Assembly: GCA_019309685.1 (NCBI GenBank)
Contig: JAFDFT010000058.1
Coordinates: 1 to 9,533, forward strand
Source of the DNA: Deltaproteobacteria bacterium
GTDB lineage: Bacteria; Desulfobacterota; Desulfobacteria; Desulfobacterales; JAABPS01
Length of the DNA stretch: 9,533 nucleotides
Direction of reading: 5' to 3'
Shown piece after piece: positions 1 through 6,804 of this stretch. The position numbers were made by a program, and so were the translations under genes. The notes below the pieces were generated by a model, which did not search any database, had not been told where the DNA came from, and was given only the letters and a program-made list of their open reading frames with translations. Position 1 is the first letter of the stretch. Every line of letters starts with the position of its first letter.

Positions 1-428
1 GAGAGACGTCTAATTACTATCTTATTAAAGATAAAAAAAAGAAGTTGAGGGAAAAATTTATGGCAATCGCTCCTATTGCGGGCACACCTTACGGTATCTC
101 AGTTGAGGCGTATTCAGATGATATTCTTTCTCAGGTGAGCACGATTAGAGAACGGGCAAATAAATTGAAGTCAAACGCTGTAAAATTAAATGTTATTTTT
201 CTTGTTTTAGTACTTTTCATTGTAGGCGCTATTGTTTCATTATATGGGCATCGGATCTCAAAAAGGCTTAAGGATTTGACTGAAGTCGCCGATAGAATTA
301 GCGTAGGTGAATTAGAGGCAGAGATAGACACAACGGTTGGCGATGAAATCGGTGAGCTTAGCGAAGCAATATCGAGGATGCAGGATAGTATCCGTCTTTC
401 GATACAAAGACTTAGGCGAAGAAGGTAA
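1..428 (+). CDS. Cache-TM-HAMP membrane sensor without output domain (5'-truncated)
   Basis: The frame is open from the left edge (first full codon at position 3), so this is the C-terminal 141 residues of a longer protein; the TTG at 45 is not a credible start. The visible part begins with the end of an extracytoplasmic Cache-like sensor domain (IAPIAGTPYGISVEAY, the usual closing strand). A helix rich in charged residues follows, then one hydrophobic membrane segment (LNVIFLVLVLFIVGAIVSLY) and a HAMP domain with the typical DEIGELSEAISRM second helix. The protein stops about 15 residues after HAMP in an arginine-rich tail (RLRRRR). No kinase, cyclase or chemoreceptor module follows, and the next 105 bases do not encode one, so this looks like the natural end rather than a frameshift. 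Inferred role: a membrane sensor that signals through HAMP to separately encoded partners, probably the genes just downstream. The ligand is unknown. Confidence 0.85.
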   Translation, partial: ETSNYYLIKDKKKKLREKFMAIAPIAGTPYGISVEAYSDDILSQVSTIRERANKLKSNAVKLNVIFLVLVLFIVGAIVSLYGHRISKRLKDLTEVADRISVGELEAEIDTTVGDEIGELSEAISRMQDSIRLSIQRLRRRR

Positions 429-522
429 TAACGATTTGATGTTACAATCTGGATAAAGAATTAATAATTAAAAAGATCATTCTGCTATTTTAGTTAAATT
501 TAATTGGTAATTGTTTGCAGCA

Positions 523-530
523 AAGGGGTG
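523..530 (+). promoter_or_regulatory. Ribosome binding site deciding the start at 534
   Basis: The G-rich stretch AAGGGGTG lies five bases (counted from the GGGG) before the ATG at 534. The alternative TTG start at 504 has no comparable purine-rich sequence before it. This favours the shorter, 327-residue product. Confidence 0.6.
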
Positions 531-533
531 GCG

Positions 534-1517
534 ATGATTGTTATTCCTAAAGAACAGCCGGTAATCGAAAATCTTAATTCTTACTACATCGACCTGGGCA
601 AACTATTTGAGCACTACCAGGGTGAGATTGGGTCTGGTGTTGTTTGCTTTGCATCTTCAACTACCGAGGGGGTGGTTTTTTTTGACAAAGATGAGCTTTT
701 AAATGGAATTATAAAAGATAAAACTGCTGAAGTCAAAGGGCGGGAGGCGATAAAACGTATCTTCGAAGATGCGGTTAAATATAGCTTTATTGTAAGTGTA
801 TATAAAATATTGCCGGAGAATGTTTATTTTTGGAGCAGTATCCCTGATGCAAAGAAGATATATAATGATTTAAGTACAGAATTTACAGACCTTGAGGGAC
901 TCATAACGAAAATGAATGCTGAGAAGTTAACGGGGCATATTGAGGTATCAATAAACAATGGAAAAGAAGAAGCGCTCATATTTTTTAATAATGGAGAAAT
1001 TGTAGGGGGCTCTAGTTCCTGGTCGACAGGAGATGAGCCGTTTACAAAAGAAACCCGGGAGGAATTGGTTCAAAGGACAAAGGAGAAGGGAGGTGCGTTT
1101 AATGTTAGCGAATTTCAGTTGGCTAACGGTAACGATGAAAATCAACTCGTAAAAAATGATCCTGAAAAAGAAACAACGATTCATAGAGCGCTTGAAGAAT
1201 TGCTTCACACGCTGGAAGAAACCATCTCATCAATGAAAAACAAAAAAGTTGAATTTAAAAATCAATTAAAAAAGAAGTTTATTGAAAAGGCTGACAAATA
1301 TTCTTTTTTAGATCCGTTCACCGCTGAATTTGAATATGAAAGTGGTAAGATAGCATTTACAGGCAGTGTTAGTGATAAGGAGCTCGCACAAGGAGTTGTC
1401 GAATCAATAAGAGAGCTCGCAGAAGAACTCGGCATTCTTCAGATATTAACTGATAAGCTTTCCGACTGGTCTCAGCAAAATGAGCAAATGCTTTCAGAAA
1501 TTGGACTTAGTTTCTGA
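534..1517 (+). CDS. Protein with two PATAN/DUF4388-like repeats
   Basis: The product is 327 residues, soluble, with no signal peptide or membrane segment. Two stretches resemble the PATAN (DUF4388) adaptor fold. The first, about residues 28-92, has EGVVFFDKDELLNG followed by a GREAIKRIF helix. The second, about 118-194, has TGHIEVSI, then ALIFFNNGEIVGG. Both match the family pattern of a strand, a FxxGE-type turn and a helix, although the first has D in place of the turn glycine. After a charged linker and a probable coiled coil (about 215-255) comes a C-terminal part I do not recognise (LDPFTAEFEYESGKIAFTG). PATAN domains are known as protein-protein adaptors in bacterial signalling, often fused to receivers. 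Its place between a membrane sensor and a PAS/DHp protein suggests a scaffold or adaptor. The domain call rests on eye alignment with the clearer domain in the gene at 2670. Confidence 0.75.
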   Translation: MIVIPKEQPVIENLNSYYIDLGKLFEHYQGEIGSGVVCFASSTTEGVVFFDKDELLNGIIKDKTAEVKGREAIKRIFEDAVKYSFIVSVYKILPENVYFWSSIPDAKKIYNDLSTEFTDLEGLITKMNAEKLTGHIEVSINNGKEEALIFFNNGEIVGGSSSWSTGDEPFTKETREELVQRTKEKGGAFNVSEFQLANGNDENQLVKNDPEKETTIHRALEELLHTLEETISSMKNKKVEFKNQLKKKFIEKADKYSFLDPFTAEFEYESGKIAFTGSVSDKELAQGVVESIRELAEELGILQILTDKLSDWSQQNEQMLSEIGLSF

Positions 1518-1607
1518 TATAAACCCTCACTCAGTAGATCCCAACTGGCACACTTGTTTTTGCTTCATAAGAACAAACATAGATTCTTTAATAAATATAA
1601 TTAATCC

Positions 1608-2645
1608 ATGTTGGACAAAACTTCTCATAAATTAATCGATACTTCCGTTAGAAGGTATTTAGATTTTATCGACAGCCTTCCAATAGCGGTATACCGTATA
1701 ACGATTGAAGGAAAAATTGTATACTGCAATAAAGAGTTCGCCAAATTGTTCGGTTTTAGCTCAATAGACGAGATCATCGGGCAACCTATTATCAATTTAT
1801 ATAAGAACAAAAAAGATCGAGGATCGATGATTCAGTCAATTATCAATTCTGGCCGCGTCGTAGACTATCCAATTTCCTTTATCAAGAAAGATGGCAGCCT
1901 TTTTTGGTGCGCTGCAACAGAAAGGGCCGTTTTAGATGATGATTGTATGGTTATTCTCATTGATGGTGCTATCAGGGACATTACCAGTGATGTAAAGGGG
2001 AAAAAAATAATTGTAAGCCAGGATGAGATTGAAGATAATAACTCGATCGCCATATTAATACTTGATATTCAAGGTAACTTTCTTGAAATAAATAAGGCAG
2101 GTGTTGCTCTTTTTGGGTTGCACAGTAAAAATGAGATGGCTGGGAAACCTCTGTCTGATTTTCTAACAACCGATTCCAAAGAGATACTAAGCCTTTTCCT
2201 GGATGATATTGTTAAAATAGAACGCGCTGAAATAATACTATCGATAATTGATACCAGAGGTATAGAACGGCATATTGAATTGAATTGTTTTCTTGAAAGA
2301 CATGAAATGAAGCCTGATAATATTAAGATTATCGCACATGATGTTACTGATAATATCGAACAAAAGAGAAAGCAGTCTGTGGAGAGAAAGTTTCAAGGTG
2401 TATTGGAAATGGCAGGGGGGGTTGTCCATAGGCTAAACCAGCCGCTTACAGTGGTTAATAATCTGCTTGATGAAGTATTGTCAGATTTAGAGCCTAACAG
2501 TAAGAATTACAAAAAAATAATAAAGGTGTATGAACAAATCAATAAACTCAATGAAATAACAAAGAAAATAAGCAGTATTAAAAAATATGAAGCTGTCGAA
2601 TATGTTGCTGGGATTAAAATTGTTGATATTGACAAAGCTTCTTAA
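1608..2645 (+). CDS. PAS-PAS-DHp protein lacking a kinase ATPase domain
   Basis: The product is 345 residues and cytoplasmic. PAS 1 covers about residues 15-130 (LPIAVYRITIEGKIVYCNKE, later FIKKDGSLFW) and PAS 2 about 141-255 (ILDIQGNFLEINKAG, ending in IIAHDVTD). Each resembles PAS sensor domains seen in histidine kinases. A helical hairpin follows with an H-box, GVVHRLNQPLTVVNN, placing the candidate phosphoacceptor at His274. The protein then ends after a short tail (YVAGIKIVDIDKAS), so the HATPase_c domain with its N, G1 and G2 boxes is absent. The residue after the histidine is arginine, where HisKA kinases normally carry an acidic residue. It probably cannot autophosphorylate alone. It could be a phosphotransfer intermediate, a dimerising scaffold, or a phosphatase-type partner of the receiver encoded 24 bases downstream. 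There is no clear ribosome binding site; the ATG at 1608 was chosen because PAS 1 begins soon after it. Confidence 0.85.
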   Translation: MLDKTSHKLIDTSVRRYLDFIDSLPIAVYRITIEGKIVYCNKEFAKLFGFSSIDEIIGQPIINLYKNKKDRGSMIQSIINSGRVVDYPISFIKKDGSLFWCAATERAVLDDDCMVILIDGAIRDITSDVKGKKIIVSQDEIEDNNSIAILILDIQGNFLEINKAGVALFGLHSKNEMAGKPLSDFLTTDSKEILSLFLDDIVKIERAEIILSIIDTRGIERHIELNCFLERHEMKPDNIKIIAHDVTDNIEQKRKQSVERKFQGVLEMAGGVVHRLNQPLTVVNNLLDEVLSDLEPNSKNYKKIIKVYEQINKLNEITKKISSIKKYEAVEYVAGIKIVDIDKAS

Positions 2646-2669
2646 GGACTAAAGTGGGAAGGAAATTGT

Positions 2670-3686
2670 ATGATTAAAAGTGTACTGATTGTAGATGATG
2701 ATCAGGAGATGCTGCTCGCTCTCAAAGATGGGCTGGAAAAATATTATGAAACCTTCAGTTTGTTATTGGCTGAAGATGGAATGAAAGCAATAGATATTCT
2801 CAATTCAAAAACAATCTCTTTAGTTGTTACAGATCTGAAAATGCCTGGTACCGATGGTTTTGCACTATTGGCACATGTTATGGAAAATTACCCAGATATT
2901 CCAGTGGTAGTCATAACCGGATACAGTACCGCTGAAATGGAACGGTTAGCAAAAGAAGGCGGAGCTGTTGGCTACATTGCAAAACCGTTTATGATAGAAA
3001 CGCTTGCCAGAAAAATATTGATAACACTCAGAAAAGAATCAGAAGGAGGTACGCTTCATAGTGTTTCTTCTGGTATATTCCTGCAACTGATGGAGATCGA
3101 ACAGAAAACCTGTACGATCAGACTGTCAGGAGAAGATTCAGAGAAAAATGGTGTCCTTTTCTTTAGAGATGGTGAATTGTTGGACGCACGAGTAGATGAT
3201 TTGCAGGGAAAGCCAGCCGCATATGAGATATTTTCATGGGATGAAGTAACTCTGTCAATTCAAAATGAATGTCCTCCCATGGAAAACAAAATTCAGAGTG
3301 ATCTGCAGCCAATTATTCTTGAAGCAATGAGGTTAAGAGATGAAAGTGATAGCAAAGACGCAGAAGATGTAAAAATTAGCCTAGAAGGTGCAAAAGAAGA
3401 ACGGCCGAAAGAAAAAGACTTTATCGATGATATAAAGAAAAAGCTTGAAACAAACCTTGGAAACCGTAGCGGCATGGAAGATCTATATTTTGATACTAAA
3501 TGGAACAGATTCATGGACCAAATGGCTAAAGCCGGTTTAATGTTTAATCTTGGAAAATTAAAAATAAGTTATATAGACAGCGGAGAAGATAAGGATTTCG
3601 TTTTGATCCCAGGAAAAGAAACAACAGTTTTAAAAATCAATCAAAAAGCTCCCAGAGATAGAATTCTGCAACTTTTAAGTGATTAA
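2670..3686 (+). CDS. Receiver-PATAN (DUF4388) response regulator
   Basis: The product is 338 residues. Residues 3-120 are a complete CheY-like receiver: acidic pair D9/D10, phosphoacceptor D55 in VVTDLKMPG, T83 in VVITGY and K105 in AKPF, so it should be phosphorylatable. Residues about 126-200 form a PATAN/DUF4388 domain (SGIFLQLMEIEQ, NGVLFFRDGELLDA, then KPAAYEIFSW). A charged linker follows, and an unrecognised C-terminal domain of about 100 residues (WNRFMDQMAKAGLMFNLGKL, ending KAPRDRILQLLSD). There is no DNA-binding domain, so output is expected through protein contacts. In cyanobacteria, PATAN-CheY proteins are known to act on the pilus motor ATPase PilB; the secretion-type ATPase two genes downstream makes a similar link plausible here, as an inference. 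A ribosome binding site (GGAAGGAAA) precedes the ATG, and the gap of 24 bases to the previous gene suggests co-translation. Confidence 0.92.
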   Translation: MIKSVLIVDDDQEMLLALKDGLEKYYETFSLLLAEDGMKAIDILNSKTISLVVTDLKMPGTDGFALLAHVMENYPDIPVVVITGYSTAEMERLAKEGGAVGYIAKPFMIETLARKILITLRKESEGGTLHSVSSGIFLQLMEIEQKTCTIRLSGEDSEKNGVLFFRDGELLDARVDDLQGKPAAYEIFSWDEVTLSIQNECPPMENKIQSDLQPIILEAMRLRDESDSKDAEDVKISLEGAKEERPKEKDFIDDIKKKLETNLGNRSGMEDLYFDTKWNRFMDQMAKAGLMFNLGKLKISYIDSGEDKDFVLIPGKETTVLKINQKAPRDRILQLLSD

Positions 3687-3769
3687 TAAGTTAGATGCTG
3701 TAAGAAAATGGATGATAATTATTGTAAATGAAGAAGACGTACTGACAACTTTTACTATAAGGTAGATTA

Positions 3770-4117
3770 ATGAAGGAAGTGTTGAAAGACATACTGGAAA
3801 TTGATGGCGTAAACGGAGTAGTCATTTTAACAGATGAGGGAAAAATAATTTTTAAAGAAATGTCATCTACAACAACAATCAAACTTGATAAGGTGGATTG
3901 GAATTTAATTATTGATGCTATTCTAGGATATAGGGAGATTGAACTTATTTATGAAAACGGAATGCTTTATGTAAGAAAAATTGAATTTGGTTTTATGATG
4001 GTTCTCGTAGATGTATATGTCCAAGTCGCAATGATTCGACTCAATTGTGATATCATACTGCCTTTATTGAAAAACTTAAAAAGTAATAAAAACTATAAAT
4101 ATTTATTTAAAAAATAA
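3770..4117 (+). CDS. Roadblock/LC7-like small protein
   Basis: The product is 115 residues and fits a single roadblock/LC7 (longin-like) domain. An N-terminal helix leads into IDGVNGVVILTDEGKIIF, the hallmark 'idGv.gavi...G' hairpin. A variable segment and helix follow, then IELIYENGMLYVRKIEFG and AMIRLNCDIILPLLKNL, the family's closing strand and helix. Bacterial roadblock proteins such as MglB are known to form dimers and regulate partner proteins, often small Ras-like GTPases. No GTPase gene is present here, so the partner may be the preceding response regulator or the following ATPase. AAGGTAG precedes the ATG as a ribosome binding site, and 27 bases separate the gene from the ATPase gene. 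The family call is by pattern only; residues 101-115 are a basic tail. Confidence 0.72.
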   Translation: MKEVLKDILEIDGVNGVVILTDEGKIIFKEMSSTTTIKLDKVDWNLIIDAILGYREIELIYENGMLYVRKIEFGFMMVLVDVYVQVAMIRLNCDIILPLLKNLKSNKNYKYLFKK

Positions 4118-4144
4118 GTACTAGTAAAAGAGGGGAGACTAAAA

Positions 4145-6529
4145 ATGGAAGATGTTCAGATAGATTTAAGTATGGACGTCGACGCAAAAATAAATGAAGC
4201 AAAAGTATGCCATGAGATGGGGCTTTTAGACGAGTCGCTTGAAGTTTATCAAAAAGTTATACCATTAATCCCTGAAGAGGATGCACATCTCCTGGAGAAA
4301 GTAAAGACGCAGATAGGCACTCTGCAAAAGGAAATAGAAGAGAGAGAAAACACTGCTCCGCAAAGTGTTTCTGCAGAAGATCTCTCGATATTTAAGGAAG
4401 CGCTTTACATTCCTGAAAATATTCCAGCAATTACAGATAGCGCAACGGCATTCAAGGATATGGGACTTTATAATGAAGCTGTTCTTGAGTATGAAAAACT
4501 TCTGTTTCTTGATCATCCGTATGACAAGATAATCCCAGAGATGACTGAATGTCTTTTAAAAACGAAGTCCCTCAATAAAATTGTCGCTCATTTCGAGTTG
4601 ACAATTAAAGATGAAAGGCTGAAACAGGAGGACAAGGCGAATATTCAATTATATTTAGGGCTGGAAATGGAAAAAAGGGACCATAAGGATATCGCCGTTG
4701 ATCTCTACAAGGTAGCCTTGGCTTTAAATCCAAATTCTAAGGAAATTAATCAGAGAATTGAATTTATCAATCAATCCATGACACCTCGTTCGAAATATGA
4801 TTATCTCCTTAAAAATGAAATCGTATCAAACGAACAATTACAAAAAGCGTATGCGCTATCTAAAAAACTGAATAAAAGTGTTGAATATGTTCTGGTTGAA
4901 CATATTCATATTAGAAAAGAAGAAATAGGGAAGTCCTTTAGAGAATATTATGCCGTTCCGTTTAAGGTGCATGATCCAAATATACAGACCCCATTTGAAT
5001 TGCTTCAAAATTTAAAAAAGCCATTTTTGATAAATGCCGGATGGGTACCCATATCATGGGGGAAAGAAGGCGTTGAAATTATCGTAGATGATCCAAAAGA
5101 TCTGAATAAGACGGATAATATTAAAACATTGATGAAGACGCAAAAAATTGTTTTCCATGTTGCGATCAAAGAAGATATCGAAGAATATATCAAACGGTTT
5201 TTCGACGATGATACGCAAAGTGAAAGGGTTACAGTTGAGGGTGAGTTTGATGATATCGACATTCCGGATATTTCATTTGAAGAAGAAGAGGATGAAGATG
5301 AGTATGATGATGAAACAGTAGACGGCAGTTCCAGCAAGGTCGTAAAGCTCGTTGACCAATGTATTATTGCAGCATATAGAAAAGGAGCATCAGATATTCA
5401 TGTTGAGCCGTCACCTGTGACAAAGGCGACAACTGTAAGATTTAGAATCGATGGTGTATGCCAGGATTATATTAAAGTGCCCAATTCAATGGCCCGCGGG
5501 ATTATTTCACGTATTAAAATTATGGCGTCGCTTGATATTGCGGAAAAAAGGCTTCCGCAAGACGGGAAAATTAAATTTAAAAGAAAAGGCGTGCCTGTTT
5601 TTGAGTTGAGGCTTGCAACCATTCCGACTGCGGGAGGATTTGAAGACGCTGTTTTAAGAATTCTTGCTAAAGCCGGCGCTATGCCTTTAGATCAAATGGA
5701 CATGTCTGAAAGAAATTTGGAGGTTTTGACACAGGTCATAGCAAGACCCTATGGACTCATCCTTTGTGTGGGCCCAACAGGATCAGGTAAAACAACCACC
5801 CTTCACGCGGCCCTTGGTACCATCAATAAACCGGAGATTAAAATATGGACAGCGGAAGATCCCATAGAAATTACCCAGGCCGGTCTCAGACAGGTGGAAG
5901 CGAGACCAAAAATTGGACTCAATTTCGCGAGAGTCATGCGTTCATTTTTAAGAGCAGACCCTGATGTGATAATGATTGGAGAAATGCGAGATGAAGAAAC
6001 AGCTAAAATTGGTATCGAGGCGTCTCTTACAGGACATCTTGTTTTCTCAACACTTCATACAAACAGTGCCCCTGAAACAATTACCCGTTTGCTTGATATG
6101 GGGTTAAATCCGCTTAATTTTTCTGATGCTTTTCTTGGAGTGCTTGCTCAAAGGCTCGTCAGGCGGCTATGCACAGAATGCCGGGCAGAATACAATCCAA
6201 CAGAAGCAGAATTTGAAGACATTGTCAAAGAATATGGTGAACAACATTTTCAAAAAACCGGTATTGTTTACTCGCCAGATCTGAAATTTTATAAAACGGA
6301 TCAGTGTGAATTCTGTTCGGGTAGCGGATATAAAGGGCGTGTTGGTATACATGAATTAATGAATGGAACTCCGGAAATCAAACTGATGATAAAAAAAGCA
6401 GCCGGTACTGAAGAAATCGCTGAAATTGCCATAGAACAGGGAATGACTACATTAAAACAAGATGGAATTGTGAAAGTTTTTAATGGAACTACGGATATTA
6501 AGGACGTCTGGCGTGTTTGCATAAATTAA
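4145..6529 (+). CDS. TPR-MshEN-like-GspE/PilB family ATPase
   Basis: The product is 794 residues, longer than typical GspE/PilB proteins (about 500-570). Residues 1-213 are helical TPR-like repeats (for example MGLLDESLEVYQKVIPL and MGLYNEAVLEYEKLLFL). Residues about 215-350 resemble the T2SSE N-terminal (MshEN) domain, followed by a strongly acidic linker (about 356-394). The ATPase core (about 399-794) is intact: SDIHVEP at 416-422, Walker A GPTGSGKTT at 543-551, AEDPIE, Walker B DPDVIMIGEMRDEET from 605, His box LTGHLVFSTLHTN, and zinc tetracysteine C676/C679 with C721/C724. The family consists of cytoplasmic hexamers that power type II secretion or type IV pilus assembly. No apparatus genes are adjacent, so the machine is unknown. 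The MshEN-like part lacks a clean RLGxxL...Q motif, so c-di-GMP binding is doubtful. GGGGAG seven bases before the ATG supports the start. Confidence 0.93.
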   Translation: MEDVQIDLSMDVDAKINEAKVCHEMGLLDESLEVYQKVIPLIPEEDAHLLEKVKTQIGTLQKEIEERENTAPQSVSAEDLSIFKEALYIPENIPAITDSATAFKDMGLYNEAVLEYEKLLFLDHPYDKIIPEMTECLLKTKSLNKIVAHFELTIKDERLKQEDKANIQLYLGLEMEKRDHKDIAVDLYKVALALNPNSKEINQRIEFINQSMTPRSKYDYLLKNEIVSNEQLQKAYALSKKLNKSVEYVLVEHIHIRKEEIGKSFREYYAVPFKVHDPNIQTPFELLQNLKKPFLINAGWVPISWGKEGVEIIVDDPKDLNKTDNIKTLMKTQKIVFHVAIKEDIEEYIKRFFDDDTQSERVTVEGEFDDIDIPDISFEEEEDEDEYDDETVDGSSSKVVKLVDQCIIAAYRKGASDIHVEPSPVTKATTVRFRIDGVCQDYIKVPNSMARGIISRIKIMASLDIAEKRLPQDGKIKFKRKGVPVFELRLATIPTAGGFEDAVLRILAKAGAMPLDQMDMSERNLEVLTQVIARPYGLILCVGPTGSGKTTTLHAALGTINKPEIKIWTAEDPIEITQAGLRQVEARPKIGLNFARVMRSFLRADPDVIMIGEMRDEETAKIGIEASLTGHLVFSTLHTNSAPETITRLLDMGLNPLNFSDAFLGVLAQRLVRRLCTECRAEYNPTEAEFEDIVKEYGEQHFQKTGIVYSPDLKFYKTDQCEFCSGSGYKGRVGIHELMNGTPEIKLMIKKAAGTEEIAEIAIEQGMTTLKQDGIVKVFNGTTDIKDVWRVCIN

Positions 6530-6661
6530 TACCTGAATCTTACATGAAAATTGATGAGAATTTTATTCGATGAGTTATCATAATAGTTCCAGTAATATTC
6601 TAAAATTAAAGCATTATACCCATATGGTAAAAGGAACATTGTTATATTTTCCCATCAATTT

Positions 6662-6760
6662 TCACCCGTCGGTCTTCGCTCGTAAAGCTATGCCCTGACA
6701 AGATGGGCGAACCCTTAGATGCAGCTTGTTGATCGTAAGCGAAATCCTGCTTGCGGGCAT
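6662..6760 (-). CDS. Possible small ORF of 32 codons antisense to the structured element
   Basis: On the minus strand an ATG at 6760 opens a 32-residue frame ending in TGA at 6662. The peptide is basic: it starts MPASRISLTINK and ends GIALRAKTDG. GGAG lies eight bases upstream of the ATG, a good ribosome binding site. The frame coincides almost exactly with the G+C-richer structured segment, so it may simply reflect a repeat element read as protein. There is no recognised domain, signal peptide or membrane segment. It is listed because it is shorter than usual gene-calling limits and would otherwise be lost. Confidence 0.2.
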   Translation of the reverse strand: MPASRISLTINKLHLRVRPSCQGIALRAKTDG

Positions 6761-6761
6761 A
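6689..6761. other. Candidate structured element (three-way junction)
   Basis: On paper this stretch folds into a closed three-way junction. The outer stem is TATGCCC (6689-6695) with GGGCATA (6755-6761), seven perfect pairs. Arm two is 6696-6702 with 6725-6731 (five Watson-Crick pairs plus two G-U), capped by GGG-CGAA-CCC at 6705-6714. Arm three is 6735-6740 with 6749-6754 (five Watson-Crick pairs plus one G-U), directly abutting the outer stem. A further pair CCCATC (6651-6656) with GATGGG (6702-6707) competes with arm two. It could be a dispersed palindromic repeat, a cis-acting leader element for rsmG, or a small RNA. I do not recognise it as a known riboswitch class. No energy calculation was possible. 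Confidence 0.35.
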
Positions 6762-6804
6762 TAAAAGTCTCCAATTCGTGCAAAATTCAGGTAATAGCAG
6801 TTGT

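Larger units (their letters stand above)
6530..6804 (+). other. Intergenic region between the ATPase gene and rsmG
   Basis: This gap of 275 bases has two parts. Positions 6530-6650 are very AT-rich and hold only weak features: an all-A/T inverted repeat (AAAATT/AATTTT) shortly after the ATPase stop and an 8-base palindrome CCATATGG at 6620-6627. No convincing terminator or promoter is visible. Positions 6651-6761 are noticeably richer in G and C and contain the structured element listed separately. The rsmG promoter could not be placed. Confidence 0.6.

Noticed and set aside
504..533. TTG start extending the tandem PATAN protein by ten residues
   Set aside because: No ribosome binding site precedes it, whereas the ATG at 534 has a good one.
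1546..1564. Sigma54-like promoter (TGGCAC followed by TTTTTGCT) upstream of the PAS-DHp gene
   Set aside because: The GG and GC elements are 13 bases apart instead of the required 10.
5005..5337. Minus-strand ORF of 110 codons rich in serine
   Set aside because: It is the complement of the GAA/GAT-rich acidic linker and adjacent part of the ATPase gene; its low-complexity serine run is a by-product.
6689..6761. tRNA gene: 73 bases with a seven-pair acceptor-like stem and, on the minus strand, a D-arm-like hairpin
   Set aside because: No anticodon stem forms at the expected place on either strand, and there is no T-arm with a TTCRA-type loop.
6751..6804. TTG start extending RsmG by 18 residues
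   Set aside because: The extension begins inside the structured element, has no ribosome binding site and is not needed for the family length.
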